Part shown: piece after piece, positions 8,806 through 16,867 of the stretch | How positions within the stretch are numbered: the first letter of the stretch is position 1 | Layout: each line of letters starts with the position of its first letter | DNA from: Spirochaetaceae bacterium | GTDB lineage: Bacteria; Spirochaetota; Spirochaetia; SZUA-6; Bin103 | Assembly: GCA_028820215.1 (NCBI GenBank) | Contig: JAPPKD010000059.1 | Coordinates: 1 to 49,867 of the forward strand | Direction: 5' to 3' | Length of the DNA stretch: 49,867 bases | Position numbers and translations under genes: made by a program | The notes under the pieces: generated by a model | Told to the model about the DNA's origin: nothing | What the model saw: the letters and a program-made list of their open reading frames with translations, nothing else | Databases searched by the model: none

Positions 8806-9920
8806 CAGAGGCCGAGGACGCGGGCAGCGGTCCCCCCCATGATCAGGTCCATCTCCTCCTGGCTTAGGAAGTCACAGTACTTGACGATGTGGTCTATGGA
8901 CTGCCGGTAGGTACAGTGGCGGTTCTGGAAGGGCATGTCCGTGCCCCACATCAGGCGGTCGGCTCCGATGTGCTCCACCATGCTCTGGAAGGTCGGTATC
9001 GCCTCTCGATAGGGGAAGTCCCACAGGTCGCCTATTCTCACGGGAAAGCAGACCTCGATGGTGAGATTCGGGTTCTGGAAGGGCTCGTAGACCGCGTCGG
9101 GCAGGACGATCCGGTCGCCTTCAATGAAGGAGCGGTACGGAAATCCGTGGGTTATGCTGACGATCGTGTCTGGGTAGCGCTCCATCCATCGCATGAGAAT
9201 CCCCAGCTCGTTCACGTAGCCGTCCCGGGCTTGAGTGGTGGGTTCCCAGCTCCCGGCTTCCGGCCCCGTGCTCAAGGAGAAGAAGATCGGCACGGAGAGG
9301 GAGGTTGCAGCCTCCCAGAAGGATCGGTAGAAGCCGTCGTCCCAGGGCTCCGCACTGACCTTGTATCCGTCGGCGTTGAACTTGATCGCATGGAGTCCGT
9401 GCTTCGTGATCGAGTCCTCAAGCTCCCGGATCACGGCATCGGTATCGTCGCGGATACGCCATTCGTCGACGGGCGCCATCGAGACGATCCTGCCGGGGAA
9501 CCTGCGTACGCACTCGGCCTGGTAGGCGCTGCTGCGGCCGAGCATCGGGTTCGTGTGCAGGAGCGCCATGTCGACGCCGGCGTAGTCCATCTCGCTGATG
9601 AGGCTGTCCGGCCCAAAGGCGCAACCCTGCAAGTTCGGCGGGTAGTAATGCTTGGTGTAGTCCTCACCATCGACGGTCCATACTACTCTGCCGGCGGCGT
9701 GGTCGATACGGAAGTCGACGTCGGGCAGTCCGGTCAGGACACCCGACTCGCCAGGAGCCAGAACCTCGGATGAGCCCCGGGACCTGTCACTGAGGCTGAA
9801 GGCCGGCTGATAGTGGCTGGCCTGTCCGGCCTGCACCCATCGGAGATGCTCGTCCACGCTGTCGTAGCCCATCAGGCTGTCTGCGGCCTCGAACGTGTAG
9901 GCGTGTGAGTCTATGATCAT
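8805..9920 (-). CDS. Amidohydrolase family protein
   Basis: The 371-residue protein is of the Amidohydrolase_2 family (metal-dependent hydrolase or decarboxylase of the ACMSD group). The first metal motif is altered: DSHAYTF places H6 but has Tyr at the second His position. Later elements look normal: HAIKFNADGY (a Lys/Asp region), ISITHGFPYRSF-like His, and MWGTDMPFQ with the catalytic Asp, followed by the usual GGTAARVLGL C-terminal helix. It is the first gene of a pair with the Rieske oxygenase, so a ring-opening or decarboxylation product of that enzyme is a reasonable substrate guess. A perfect palindrome, GGGGTACCCC (9921-9930), abuts the start codon and may be an operator or mask the start. 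Confidence 0.75.
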   Translation of the reverse strand: MIIDSHAYTFEAADSLMGYDSVDEHLRWVQAGQASHYQPAFSLSDRSRGSSEVLAPGESGVLTGLPDVDFRIDHAAGRVVWTVDGEDYTKHYYPPNLQGCAFGPDSLISEMDYAGVDMALLHTNPMLGRSSAYQAECVRRFPGRIVSMAPVDEWRIRDDTDAVIRELEDSITKHGLHAIKFNADGYKVSAEPWDDGFYRSFWEAATSLSVPIFFSLSTGPEAGSWEPTTQARDGYVNELGILMRWMERYPDTIVSITHGFPYRSFIEGDRIVLPDAVYEPFQNPNLTIEVCFPVRIGDLWDFPYREAIPTFQSMVEHIGADRLMWGTDMPFQNRHCTYRQSIDHIVKYCDFLSQEEMDLIMGGTAARVLGL

Positions 9921-10289
9921 GGGGTACCCCGGAGGTCAGGCGCGCTCCACGCGCACCATCCAGCCCAGCGTATCCAAGCACCCGAAGTCGTGCACCCCGT
10001 CTCCGAAGAGCCTCTTAGCGGTGCGTTTTCCTGGTAGCATCCGGCATCTGGAGGCGCACGATTGCAAACACTCGCCGAATGCTTGAAGAGTCCTGCTCGG
10101 AGGTGATCAAGAGCGCCGTGCGCCCGCCTGACGCACGAACGGCGGCGGCCTTGCTGGCGGCGATCAGACGTATGCCGGTCATGCCGGACGCCGATCTCGA
10201 CCTCCTCGATTCGGCGCAGCGCGCGGACCCGCCACCGCCGGATCGATGGCGGGCCAAATGACCTGCCGTTGACCTCTGGCCGCTCATGG
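9921..10289. other. Gene-poor gap of 369 bases
   Basis: This gap separates the start of the amidohydrolase gene from the 3' end of the GNAT-VOC gene. Apart from the short frame at 10079-10261 and the palindrome at 9921-9930, I see no recognisable gene, terminator or repeat. Confidence 0.5.
10079..10261 (+). CDS. Small hypothetical ORF
   Basis: A 60-codon frame begins at ATG 10079. An internal GTG at 10118 (47 codons) sits behind GGAGGTGATC (10099-10108), a perfect match to the anti-Shine-Dalgarno end of 16S rRNA, though the spacing is long. The predicted peptide is Ala/Arg/Pro-rich, with a helix-like stretch (TAAALLAAIRR) and an acidic DADLDLLD segment. It looks a little like the C-terminal part of a type II antitoxin, but I cannot assign a family and no toxin gene adjoins it. 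It could also be non-coding. Confidence 0.25.
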   Translation: MLEESCSEVIKSAVRPPDARTAAALLAAIRRMPVMPDADLDLLDSAQRADPPPPDRWRAK

Positions 10290-11180
10290 TCAGAGCCCCG
10301 GGTGCCTGGAGCCTCGTAGCCGGATGCGGTGGCCGTCGCCGATGTCGACTTCGTAACAGCGGTACCAATGCACCTTCGTGGGCGGACCGACCTGCATGCC
10401 CTGCGTCTTGCACTTGGCTGCGTGCTCGTCCACCTTGCCGCCCACGTCGAGCTCGACCGTGGCGGGCGGGATCGACTCGCCCGCGGACGCCGGACGGATC
10501 GCGATGGCCGGCGCCCCGGCGAACGCGGAGATCGCTACCCGCTTCTCATCCTGGGAGGTGCCGGGTGTCCGTGTGTCCACGTGCATGCCCAGGCCGTCGA
10601 CGAGAAGGCGCGTCGTGTGCTCCACGTCGCGCACGACAAGCTGCGGGCGCAGGCCGAGCAGGGCCGGTTCCGGGTCACCGGCTGCGCGCGCCATCACGAC
10701 ATTGTGGACGATCCGTTCCTGCAAGTCCGAGTAGTAGGCCATGCGGCCGTGCTCGGTCATCCCGGCGTTGCGTGCGACGCCGATCGAACGGCGGTTGGTG
10801 TGGTCGATCCACGCGTCCAGGCGGGCGAAGCCTGCCGTTCCGAGCAGGTGATCGACGGCCGCGGCGACCGCCTCGCTCGCCAGTCCGTTGCCCCAGTGGT
10901 CGGGGTGCAGGTACCAGGTCAGCGACCGCCACACCTCGTCACCCGGGAACAGGGACACCGAGCCGATGATCTGCTGATCGACGGCCGCCCGGATGGTCCA
11001 GCTCCATCCGCCGTTTTCCGCCATGCGTGTGACAACTGAATCGGCGGCAGGGGGTTCCGAGTCGCCCATGGTGGACCAGCCCCGTCGGTCACAGCGGATG
11101 GCGTGGAGGGCGGGGGTGTCGCGCTCGGCATCCAGCGGGTGAAGCTCCAGTCGAGCGGTCGTCAGTTTCGTCGCGCTCAT
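10290..11180 (-). CDS. GNAT acetyltransferase fused to a glyoxalase/VOC domain
   Basis: The start is set at ATG 11180 because ATGA overlaps the stop of the upstream methyltransferase gene; the frame is open further upstream only inside that gene. The product is 296 residues. Residues 1 to about 150 form a RimJ/RimL-type N-acetyltransferase domain: TTARLELHPL at the start, WYLHPDHWGNGLASEAV for acetyl-CoA binding, then NRRSIGVARNAGM. Residues from about 160 to the end are a VOC (glyoxalase/bleomycin-resistance) half-domain beginning LRPQLVVRDVEHT and ending GDGHRIRLRG. Acetylation of a small molecule or protein combined with a VOC binding domain suggests detoxification or modification of a specific metabolite. 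The fusion is clear; the substrate is unknown. Confidence 0.8.
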   Translation of the reverse strand: MSATKLTTARLELHPLDAERDTPALHAIRCDRRGWSTMGDSEPPAADSVVTRMAENGGWSWTIRAAVDQQIIGSVSLFPGDEVWRSLTWYLHPDHWGNGLASEAVAAAVDHLLGTAGFARLDAWIDHTNRRSIGVARNAGMTEHGRMAYYSDLQERIVHNVVMARAAGDPEPALLGLRPQLVVRDVEHTTRLLVDGLGMHVDTRTPGTSQDEKRVAISAFAGAPAIAIRPASAGESIPPATVELDVGGKVDEHAAKCKTQGMQVGPPTKVHWYRCYEVDIGDGHRIRLRGSRHPGL

Positions 11181-12898
11181 CCGGGTCTTTTCACGGGATG
11201 CCGTTGCCAGCCATCGGAGATCGTGTCCCGCCGGACCAAGTGTGCTGTGACTTCCTGTCGATTGTGGAAGAGGTGTCGCACGTCCACGACGCGATAGGCG
11301 TGTTGCAGAGCCCTGGTGGCATCGCGGAGGTGCCCGTGGACGCGCAGCGATGGCAGCTTGATGGTCATCACCGCGTGGCCGCCCGATTCCAGGCTGCACG
11401 CGGCCCGGCACATCAGCGCCGCCGACTCGGTTGGATCGAGGGACATGTCGTTCACGATCAGTCCGAACGGGCGGCAAATCAAGGAGGCTTCCTCGATCCG
11501 GCATCGCAGGTGCGAGACGCGGGGGTGGGCCGCGACGGCCGGAGAGAGGGCACCCGGATCCACCGCGATCACCGTGGCTCCAGCCTCCATGAGAAAGGCC
11601 GTCCAGCCGCCGGGAGCCGCGCCCAGGTCCAGGACGCGGGTCGACGGGCCGACAGGGATACGGAACGTGTCGATGGCTTCCTCAAGCTTGTGTCGCGCTC
11701 GGGACACGACTCGCGATCGTGTGCTCCGACGCCGGTGTTCGTCGGCGTGCACCGCGAGGTTCTCTTCCACCTTCGACGCGCCCACGAAGGCATGTGGCCC
11801 CGAGAGAAGCACGGAAAGGACCTGATCAGGACAATCGCGATCGACGGTGAGTCCGGTTCCCTCCAGGTGGGAACCAACCCGCACCTCCACGTCTCGCGCG
11901 CCATACGGCGCCTCGCCATGCGGGCCGGCGATCGTGCAATCAGTCTTGCGGCACTGCACCGCGAACGTAAGACTTCTGTCCAGTGGTTGGATTCTGTCGA
12001 CCGCCGAACTGATCCGTGCGAGGTCACCGGCGTGCCCGTCCAGCCGCACGCGAGCGCGGACGGGCGCAAGGTGCTGGACGAACGTGGGGTGTTGTGCCTG
12101 GAACGCCTCTGCAACGCCACATCCCGGCGTCGCTCCGGAGACGATCGTTCGTGCGGAGTCGGCGTTCATGACTTCCGCACGCGGATCCACCCGCTGAACC
12201 TCAGAGAGCGCGGGCTTTCGGAAGCGAGGATAGTGGGTCACGACGTATCGAGGCCTCCGAAAGACCACCGGGCCGTCAGGATCGAGGCGCTGCTCATCAG
12301 GCCCGATCCACCGGTGCATCATGAACAGCGAACCGTTGCAGGCGGTGTAATCGCGCTCGCAGTCCGCGAGCAGATGCCGATCGACATGCTCCAGACGGAA
12401 GACGGCCTGGGACACGTCCCGCCCATGGGTACGCACCTCCAGAAGACGGAAATCATGGAGTTGATCGATTGCCTGCTGCCGCCAGTACCGGTTGCGGGCT
12501 CCGTCGAATTGCAGGAAGAGTGTGGGCGCGAAGCCGATCTCCTCATACGTCTCGGCCAACTGAGACCCTGCCGGGACCGCCATGCGGGTGGCGTTCATCG
12601 ACACCGCCGCCGCCGAGATCGCATTCGCGATGATTGCCCGCACGCCGGGAGAGTCGGCGCTCGGCGCGACGAACTCGGTGTCGAGCACCACCACGTCCTT
12701 GTCCACCGTCGGGAGCGCGACGCCGATCGTCCCGGCCGCGTCTTCCAGGGTGAAGTAGAGGGACCTGTCGGACGGGAATCTTCGCGCGAAATAGTGGAAG
12801 TCCCGACCAGTCCGCTCGGACCAACACGGAAACGCTGCCTCGATCATGGTGACCGCATCGCGAAGCCGGTCAATGCCGCTGATGAGCCGTGTGCGCAT
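11177..12898 (-). CDS. GNAT-like / THUMP-like / FtsJ methyltransferase fusion
   Basis: The 573-residue product has a C-terminal FtsJ-type 2'-O-methyltransferase domain. The SAM motif is VLDLGAAPGGW (about 422-432). The K-D-K-E catalytic tetrad is traceable as K404 (SRARHKL), D484 (NDMS), K514 (TIKLP) and E549 (RQEVT). Before it, about 255-375, lies a stretch with the look of a THUMP RNA-binding domain, as in RlmM-type rRNA methylases. The first roughly 130 residues resemble a GNAT acetyltransferase core, ending ETYEEIGFAPTLFL. The natural reading is an RNA-modifying enzyme with an added acyltransferase-like domain. It is translationally coupled to the GNAT-VOC gene downstream. I assign the methyltransferase part firmly and the N-terminal part tentatively. 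Confidence 0.75.
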   Translation of the reverse strand: MRTRLISGIDRLRDAVTMIEAAFPCWSERTGRDFHYFARRFPSDRSLYFTLEDAAGTIGVALPTVDKDVVVLDTEFVAPSADSPGVRAIIANAISAAAVSMNATRMAVPAGSQLAETYEEIGFAPTLFLQFDGARNRYWRQQAIDQLHDFRLLEVRTHGRDVSQAVFRLEHVDRHLLADCERDYTACNGSLFMMHRWIGPDEQRLDPDGPVVFRRPRYVVTHYPRFRKPALSEVQRVDPRAEVMNADSARTIVSGATPGCGVAEAFQAQHPTFVQHLAPVRARVRLDGHAGDLARISSAVDRIQPLDRSLTFAVQCRKTDCTIAGPHGEAPYGARDVEVRVGSHLEGTGLTVDRDCPDQVLSVLLSGPHAFVGASKVEENLAVHADEHRRRSTRSRVVSRARHKLEEAIDTFRIPVGPSTRVLDLGAAPGGWTAFLMEAGATVIAVDPGALSPAVAAHPRVSHLRCRIEEASLICRPFGLIVNDMSLDPTESAALMCRAACSLESGGHAVMTIKLPSLRVHGHLRDATRALQHAYRVVDVRHLFHNRQEVTAHLVRRDTISDGWQRHPVKRPG

Positions 12899-12950
12899 GT
12901 TCAGTTGTCCGTCTGGCTCTACCCACAGCCGGCAAGACGGGGGCGACTGG

Positions 12951-13895
12951 CTATCGTCGCTGCGCCACCAGCCTTAGAAAGTCCGCCTCGTCTCGGCATT
13001 CCAAGGCCGCTTGCACCAGCGTTTCGGTGGAGTTGGCCGGCAACTGGCCCAGACGCCGCGGCAGCGCAGCCGATACGGGCAGGCCCCGCGTCCTGAACAC
13101 CTGCAACACCGCTGTGCGCTGTGTCTCCAGCCGGCCCTCGAGGCGCTCTGCGCGCAGGAACGGATCGTCATCAGGTCCGGTGCCTTCAGCAGTACCCAGC
13201 GCCCGGCCCACCCGGCGCAGCGCTGCCGTGGTTGCGTCCGACAACTCCGGCTCGTTCAGCGCCAAGTGGATCTCTTCCGCCGTCCAGCCCGGGAATGCCC
13301 GGCTGCTCGGCACCGTGCGAAAGCTTCCGCCTTCCAACACGTACATCGTCAAGCCGGCCCGCAGCCCCGCCGGACGGCTTGGCGACGGCGTGTCAGGTAC
13401 CTCCACCCACACTTCCGGAAATCCCCACGACTCGTAGAGTGCGAGCTTGCCACGGCGCACGTCGGTGGTGTTGTCCACCTCCAGCACCACGTCCGGAAGC
13501 GTGTCGCTGCCCACCTCGATCGCGGGACCCGAGGGCCGTGTCGCGCGCGGGTCCAGATACACCGTCTGATCGGCCTGCATGATGCGCTGCCACGCGCCAC
13601 GCGCGTCGCGGACCAGGAGATCGGCGGCGCCGAACGTGTCGATCGGCGAGCCGCGCGTTCGGGCCATCATCGTGGTGAGCGCTCCGAGGCGCTGACCGCC
13701 CTGTTCGTGGTAGATGCCGGCCGGATCGCACACCATGGCTATTTCCGTGGCGGCATCCCAATACTCGATGCGGCCTTCGTGGTCGGAGATCGCCTCTCGC
13801 GGTATGCGAACCGGCCGGCATCCGGGAAACTCCAACGCCTCCGGCTCGTTATGCCGTGCCGGCCGCGGAATTGCGGCGACACGGTACTCAGCCAT
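12951..13895 (-). CDS. Uma2 family endonuclease-like protein
   Basis: The 314-residue product contains a Uma2 (DUF820) domain of the PD-(D/E)xK nuclease fold. Visible marks are LPDVVLEVD with the metal Asp and Glu, followed by RRGKLALYESWGFPEVWV, the family's conserved tail. The C-terminal 110 residues (ERLEGRLETQ, then a repeated Leu pattern) look helical and are typical of longer Uma2 proteins. ATG 13895 is preferred over GTG 13901 because AAGGT lies seven bases before it. These genes are abundant in cyanobacteria and some symbionts, often next to mobile or toxin genes, and their real activity is unsettled. It lies directly downstream of the rearranged darT patch, in the same direction as the inverted fragments. 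Confidence 0.8.
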   Translation of the reverse strand: MAEYRVAAIPRPARHNEPEALEFPGCRPVRIPREAISDHEGRIEYWDAATEIAMVCDPAGIYHEQGGQRLGALTTMMARTRGSPIDTFGAADLLVRDARGAWQRIMQADQTVYLDPRATRPSGPAIEVGSDTLPDVVLEVDNTTDVRRGKLALYESWGFPEVWVEVPDTPSPSRPAGLRAGLTMYVLEGGSFRTVPSSRAFPGWTAEEIHLALNEPELSDATTAALRRVGRALGTAEGTGPDDDPFLRAERLEGRLETQRTAVLQVFRTRGLPVSAALPRRLGQLPANSTETLVQAALECRDEADFLRLVAQRR

Positions 13896-13905
13896 GGGCA
13901 CGACC

Positions 13906-14239
13906 TTAGCACGCGGTGGATTTGACGTAGCAGAGAAGCGTGCCGGTCGCCGATGGGCGTATTCCCATGTTCAGACGCCCGTCGCCGGCCGTGGCGGATC
14001 GGTCTGCCGCATGCGTATTGTCGTGCGCCGAGCCGGTCCAGAGCCATCGGTGCAGCCAGGCCTCGGTTTCGCGAGCGGCGGCGGTGCCATAGGCATGCGG
14101 ACCGTCCGCCCACACCGCGGCAAACCGGTCGGCGTGCCCGAGGGTGGCATACAGGGCTGCGATCTGCTGCAGCGCCGCCTGCTGCTCGGCGACGTTGGGG
14201 AAGGTGCCGTCCTCACGAGCGCTCAGGTTCAGGAACGGA
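13906..14239 (-). pseudogene. C-terminal fragment of an alpha/beta-hydrolase (esterase-like)
   Basis: Read on the minus strand, about 110 codons resemble the end of a dienelactone-hydrolase or acetyl-esterase: PFLNLSARED, an acid-loop region, then a helix (QQAALQQIAALY), GHADRFAAVW and DGPHAYG with the catalytic-His position, and EAWLHRWL. There is no start and no nucleophile elbow. The frame begins abruptly where an inverted darT fragment ends (about 14239) and closes at TAA 13906. It is a remnant brought in by rearrangement. The hydrolase identity rests on pattern recognition alone. Confidence 0.5.
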
Positions 14240-14380
14240 GTTCACGTCGCCCAGATCGGCAAGCCGACAACGGTACTCCGCATGGGTCTCCGCCGCGTTC
14301 GACAGCGTGAACGCCCACGGCACGCGTTGGCGATCCGCCCAATCCACGACGGTGTACAGGTCAGCTTCCAGGTGCACGAC
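14240..14380 (-). pseudogene. darT: Internal fragment of darT, inverted
   Basis: Forty-seven minus-strand codons match the middle of DarT, the DNA ADP-ribosyltransferase toxin. VVHLEADL is followed by VPWAFTLSNA and CRLADLGDVN, the part where DarT proteins usually read VHLEADL, WAFT and DLAxLDxIN. The fragment ends within two bases of where the remaining DarT C-terminus starts on the opposite strand (14382). The order and orientation are exactly those expected if this segment was flipped in place. An in-frame TGA lies just upstream on the minus strand (14396-14398). The first roughly 85-90 residues of DarT are not found on either strand. Confidence 0.6.
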
Positions 14381-14381
14381 T

Positions 14382-14576
14382 GCGGTAGCCGCGCGTCAAT
14401 GGAGCGGCGACTTGAAGGCGCCCAAACAGGCGGAGTGTCTGGTGCACCGCCACGTCCCGTGGTCGCTGATCGAGCGGGTCGGCGTCGTGAGTCAGTGCGT
14501 GGCAAATCGGGTGTCCGAGATCGTTGGCGGTACGGCCGGCGTTCGTGTGGAAGTATGCCGTAGGTGGTACTATTAG
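14382..14576 (+). pseudogene. darT: C-terminal end of darT
   Basis: Sixty-four codons encode the typical DarT tail: ARQWSGDLKAPKQAE with the conserved KQAE motif, then HVPWSLIERVGV and a final RVEVCRRWYY before TAG. It sits 16 bases before darG, the normal darT-darG order and spacing. Upstream of 14382 the frame no longer matches DarT on this strand, since the preceding segment is inverted. The toxin is therefore not expected to be made. Confidence 0.65.
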
Positions 14577-14592
14577 GTATCGATCGGGAGCG

Positions 14593-15629
14593 ATGGTCGA
14601 GTATCTGAAGGGCGATCTGGTGACAGCGGAGCGGGAGGCTCTGGTCAACACCGTGAACTGCGTCGGCGTCATGGGTCGTGGCGTCGCACTGGCGTACAAG
14701 CGCAGGTTTCCCGCCAACTTCAAGGCGTACAAGGCTGCATGCGAGTGGGGCGAGGTCGAGTTGGGCCGGATGTTCGTGTTCGAGACCGGCGAACTGATGC
14801 CGCGGTTCATCATCAATTTCCCGACCAAGCAGCATTGGCGCGGCCGGAGCCGTCTCGCGGACATCGACAGAGGTCTGTCAGCGCTGTAACGGAGATAGAG
14901 CGCCGAGGCATTCGCTCAATCGCGCTGCCGCCCCTCGGATGCGGACTCGGTGGTCTCGACTGGAACGACGTGAAGCCTCGCATACATGGGACGCTCTCCC
15001 GACTCCGTGACATCGACGCGATCGTCTTCGAGCCGTACGATTCCAGCTCGCCGACGGTCCCGTTCCGTGAGGAGAGACAGCCAGACATAACGCCGGGACG
15101 GGCGGCGCTGCTTGGTCTGATGCACCGTTACCTGATCGGTCTGGCCGAACCCTACGTCACGTTGCTTGAGGTGCACAAGCTGCTCTACTTCATGCAGGAG
15201 GCCGGAGAGCCCCTCCGATTGCGGTTTGTCAAGGCGCCTCACGGACCCTACGCGGAGAACCTGCGTCACGTTCTGCGGGCTCTCGACGGCCATTACCTGG
15301 AGGGTGGCGGCTCCGGAGGAGGCCGGGCGGATGAGCCGCTGAACCTGATCCCGGGGGCGATCCGGGAGGCAGAGGCGTTCCTTGGCCAGCATCCCGAAAC
15401 CCGCAGTCGCTTCGATCGAGTGGTCGAACTGGTGGACGGTTTCGAGTCACCGTTCGGCCTCGAGTTGATGGCCACGGTCTACTGGGTGATAAACGAGATC
15501 GGCACCGACACGATAGAGGATGTCATCCGGGCTGTGTACAGATGGAACAGTAGCAAGCGGAAGTTTGCCGAGCGCCAGATCGAGCTGGCGTGCGAGACCC
15601 TGCGCGTCCGGGGATGGATCGGGAGCTGA
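14593..15629 (+). pseudogene. darG: DarG macrodomain antitoxin, frameshifted
   Basis: DarG is the macrodomain ADP-ribosyl-glycohydrolase that reverses DarT modification of thymidine in DNA and also binds the toxin. The start ATG 14593 has GGGAG upstream. The macrodomain begins VEYLKGDLVTAE, with NTVNCVGVMGRGVA in the ADP-ribose loop and, later, LPPLGCGLGGLDW. The frame stops at TAA 14887-14889 after GLSAL and resumes one frame over as TEIERRGIR. Restoring one base near 14887 would give a continuous protein of about 345 residues. The C-terminal half (LLEVHKLLYFMQEAG, KAPHGPYAENLRH, ESPFGLELMATVYW) is the usual DarG toxin-binding domain. With darT broken, selection on darG is expected to be relaxed. 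A sequencing error remains possible. Confidence 0.8.
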
Positions 15630-15634
15630 AGCCG

Positions 15635-15883
15635 TCAGGTGAGGTCGCGCAGGCGGAAGCGGCACACGGCCACGTCTTCCTTCTCGATCGAGTGGATGGC
15701 GTACGCGCTGTCGCCGTCCAGGTGCAGCACCGGGTAGCCGTAGCGGTCGCCCTTGTGATGCCCCGGCAGGCGTGAACCGGCCGACTCGTCACCGCCGAGC
15801 AGGTAGTGGCGGTCGAACACCACGCCGTCGCCGCGGCTCTCGGTGACCGCGAGCCGCTCCACCTCCCGGTCGGCGATGTGCAC
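15635..15883 (-). pseudogene. Short C-terminal remnant, possibly sialidase-like
   Basis: An 82-codon frame begins just after the stop of the permease gene. The peptide (VVFDRHYLLGG, KGDRYGYPVLHLDGD, EKEDVAVCRFRL) looks like the final blade and tail of a BNR/sialidase-type beta-propeller, the same kind of protein encoded twice upstream in this operon. It has no domain of its own and no clear ribosome site, so it is probably the end of a gene whose 5' part was deleted when it was joined to the permease. A small independent protein is not excluded. Confidence 0.4.
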
Positions 15884-15889
15884 ATATCC

Positions 15890-16864
15890 TCAGCCCTTCA
15901 GCGAGCCGAGGAAGATGCCCTTGATGAAGTACCGCTGCAGGAACGGGTACACCAGGATGATCGGGCCGATGGTGATCAGCGTGGTGGCGGCCTTCACCGC
16001 CTCGGAGGGGAGCCGGTCCTCCGCGTCGGCCGGTCCGCCGAACTCCCGGATGCGGTCGAGCGTGGCCTGCTCGGCAAGGAGCAGGCGGCGCAGCAGGAGC
16101 TGCAGGACGACCTTGGATTCGTCGCGAAGGTAGATCAGGGCATCGAACCAACTGTTCCAGTGCAGCACCATCGTCCACAGGACGATCGTGGCCAGCACGG
16201 GCTTGCAGAGCGGGGCGACGATGCGCGCCATGATCTGCAGGTAGTTGGCGCCGTCCATGAACGCTGACTCCTCGAAGGCCGGGTCCACGGTCATCAGGTA
16301 GTTGCGCATGATGATGATGTAGAAGCCGTTGGCGAGCAGCGGCAGGATCAGCACCCAGCGCGAGTCGATCAGGCCGAGCTTGCGGATCACCAGGTAGGTC
16401 GGAATCAGGCCGCCGGCGAAGAACATGGTCACCAGGATGTAGGCGGTCACCAGCCCCCGTCCCGGCAGGCTGCGCTTCGCCAGGGGATAGGCGGTCAGGA
16501 AGGTGACGAGGAGGGTCAGCGTCGTGCCGGCCACGGCGCGGAAGATGGAGTTGGCATAGCCGACGAGCGTCGACGGGTCGCTGAGGATGTAGTCGTACGC
16601 GCCGGTCTGCCACCTTCCCAGCCAGATGTGCAGCCCCAGCGTGCGCACGTCCAGGATCCCGGAAAACGACAGGATGACGGTGTGCCAGAACGGATAGAGG
16701 AACGTCAGGGTCAGGACGACGAAGAACAGGCCGTTGCACGCGTCGAACGCCAGTCCGCCGACGGTCTTCCGGCGCAACAGCCGGGGGCGTTCGGCCGATG
16801 CGCGTACCAGTCGCTGCGTTTCGTCCAGCGTCGAGTGGAGCAGCGCCTTGCCGGCCATCGCCAT
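15890..16864 (-). CDS. Carbohydrate ABC transporter permease, LplC/YtcP type
   Basis: The 324-residue inner-membrane permease is of the MalG-like half of the polysaccharide-type importer family. It has six likely membrane spans, starting with GLFFVVLTLTFLYPFW after a long polar N-terminus. The EAA loop is recognisable as ESAFMDGANYLQIMARIVAPLCKP, where the ATPase docks. The C-terminus FLQRYFIKGIFLGSLKG is characteristic of the LplC/YtcP group. It starts three bases after the LplB-type permease gene ends, so the two are co-made and should pair as a heterodimer. No ATP-binding subunit gene is in the cluster; such systems commonly use a shared MsmK-type ATPase. Confidence 0.9.
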   Translation of the reverse strand: MAMAGKALLHSTLDETQRLVRASAERPRLLRRKTVGGLAFDACNGLFFVVLTLTFLYPFWHTVILSFSGILDVRTLGLHIWLGRWQTGAYDYILSDPSTLVGYANSIFRAVAGTTLTLLVTFLTAYPLAKRSLPGRGLVTAYILVTMFFAGGLIPTYLVIRKLGLIDSRWVLILPLLANGFYIIIMRNYLMTVDPAFEESAFMDGANYLQIMARIVAPLCKPVLATIVLWTMVLHWNSWFDALIYLRDESKVVLQLLLRRLLLAEQATLDRIREFGGPADAEDRLPSEAVKAATTLITIGPIILVYPFLQRYFIKGIFLGSLKG

Positions 16865-16867
16865 CCG

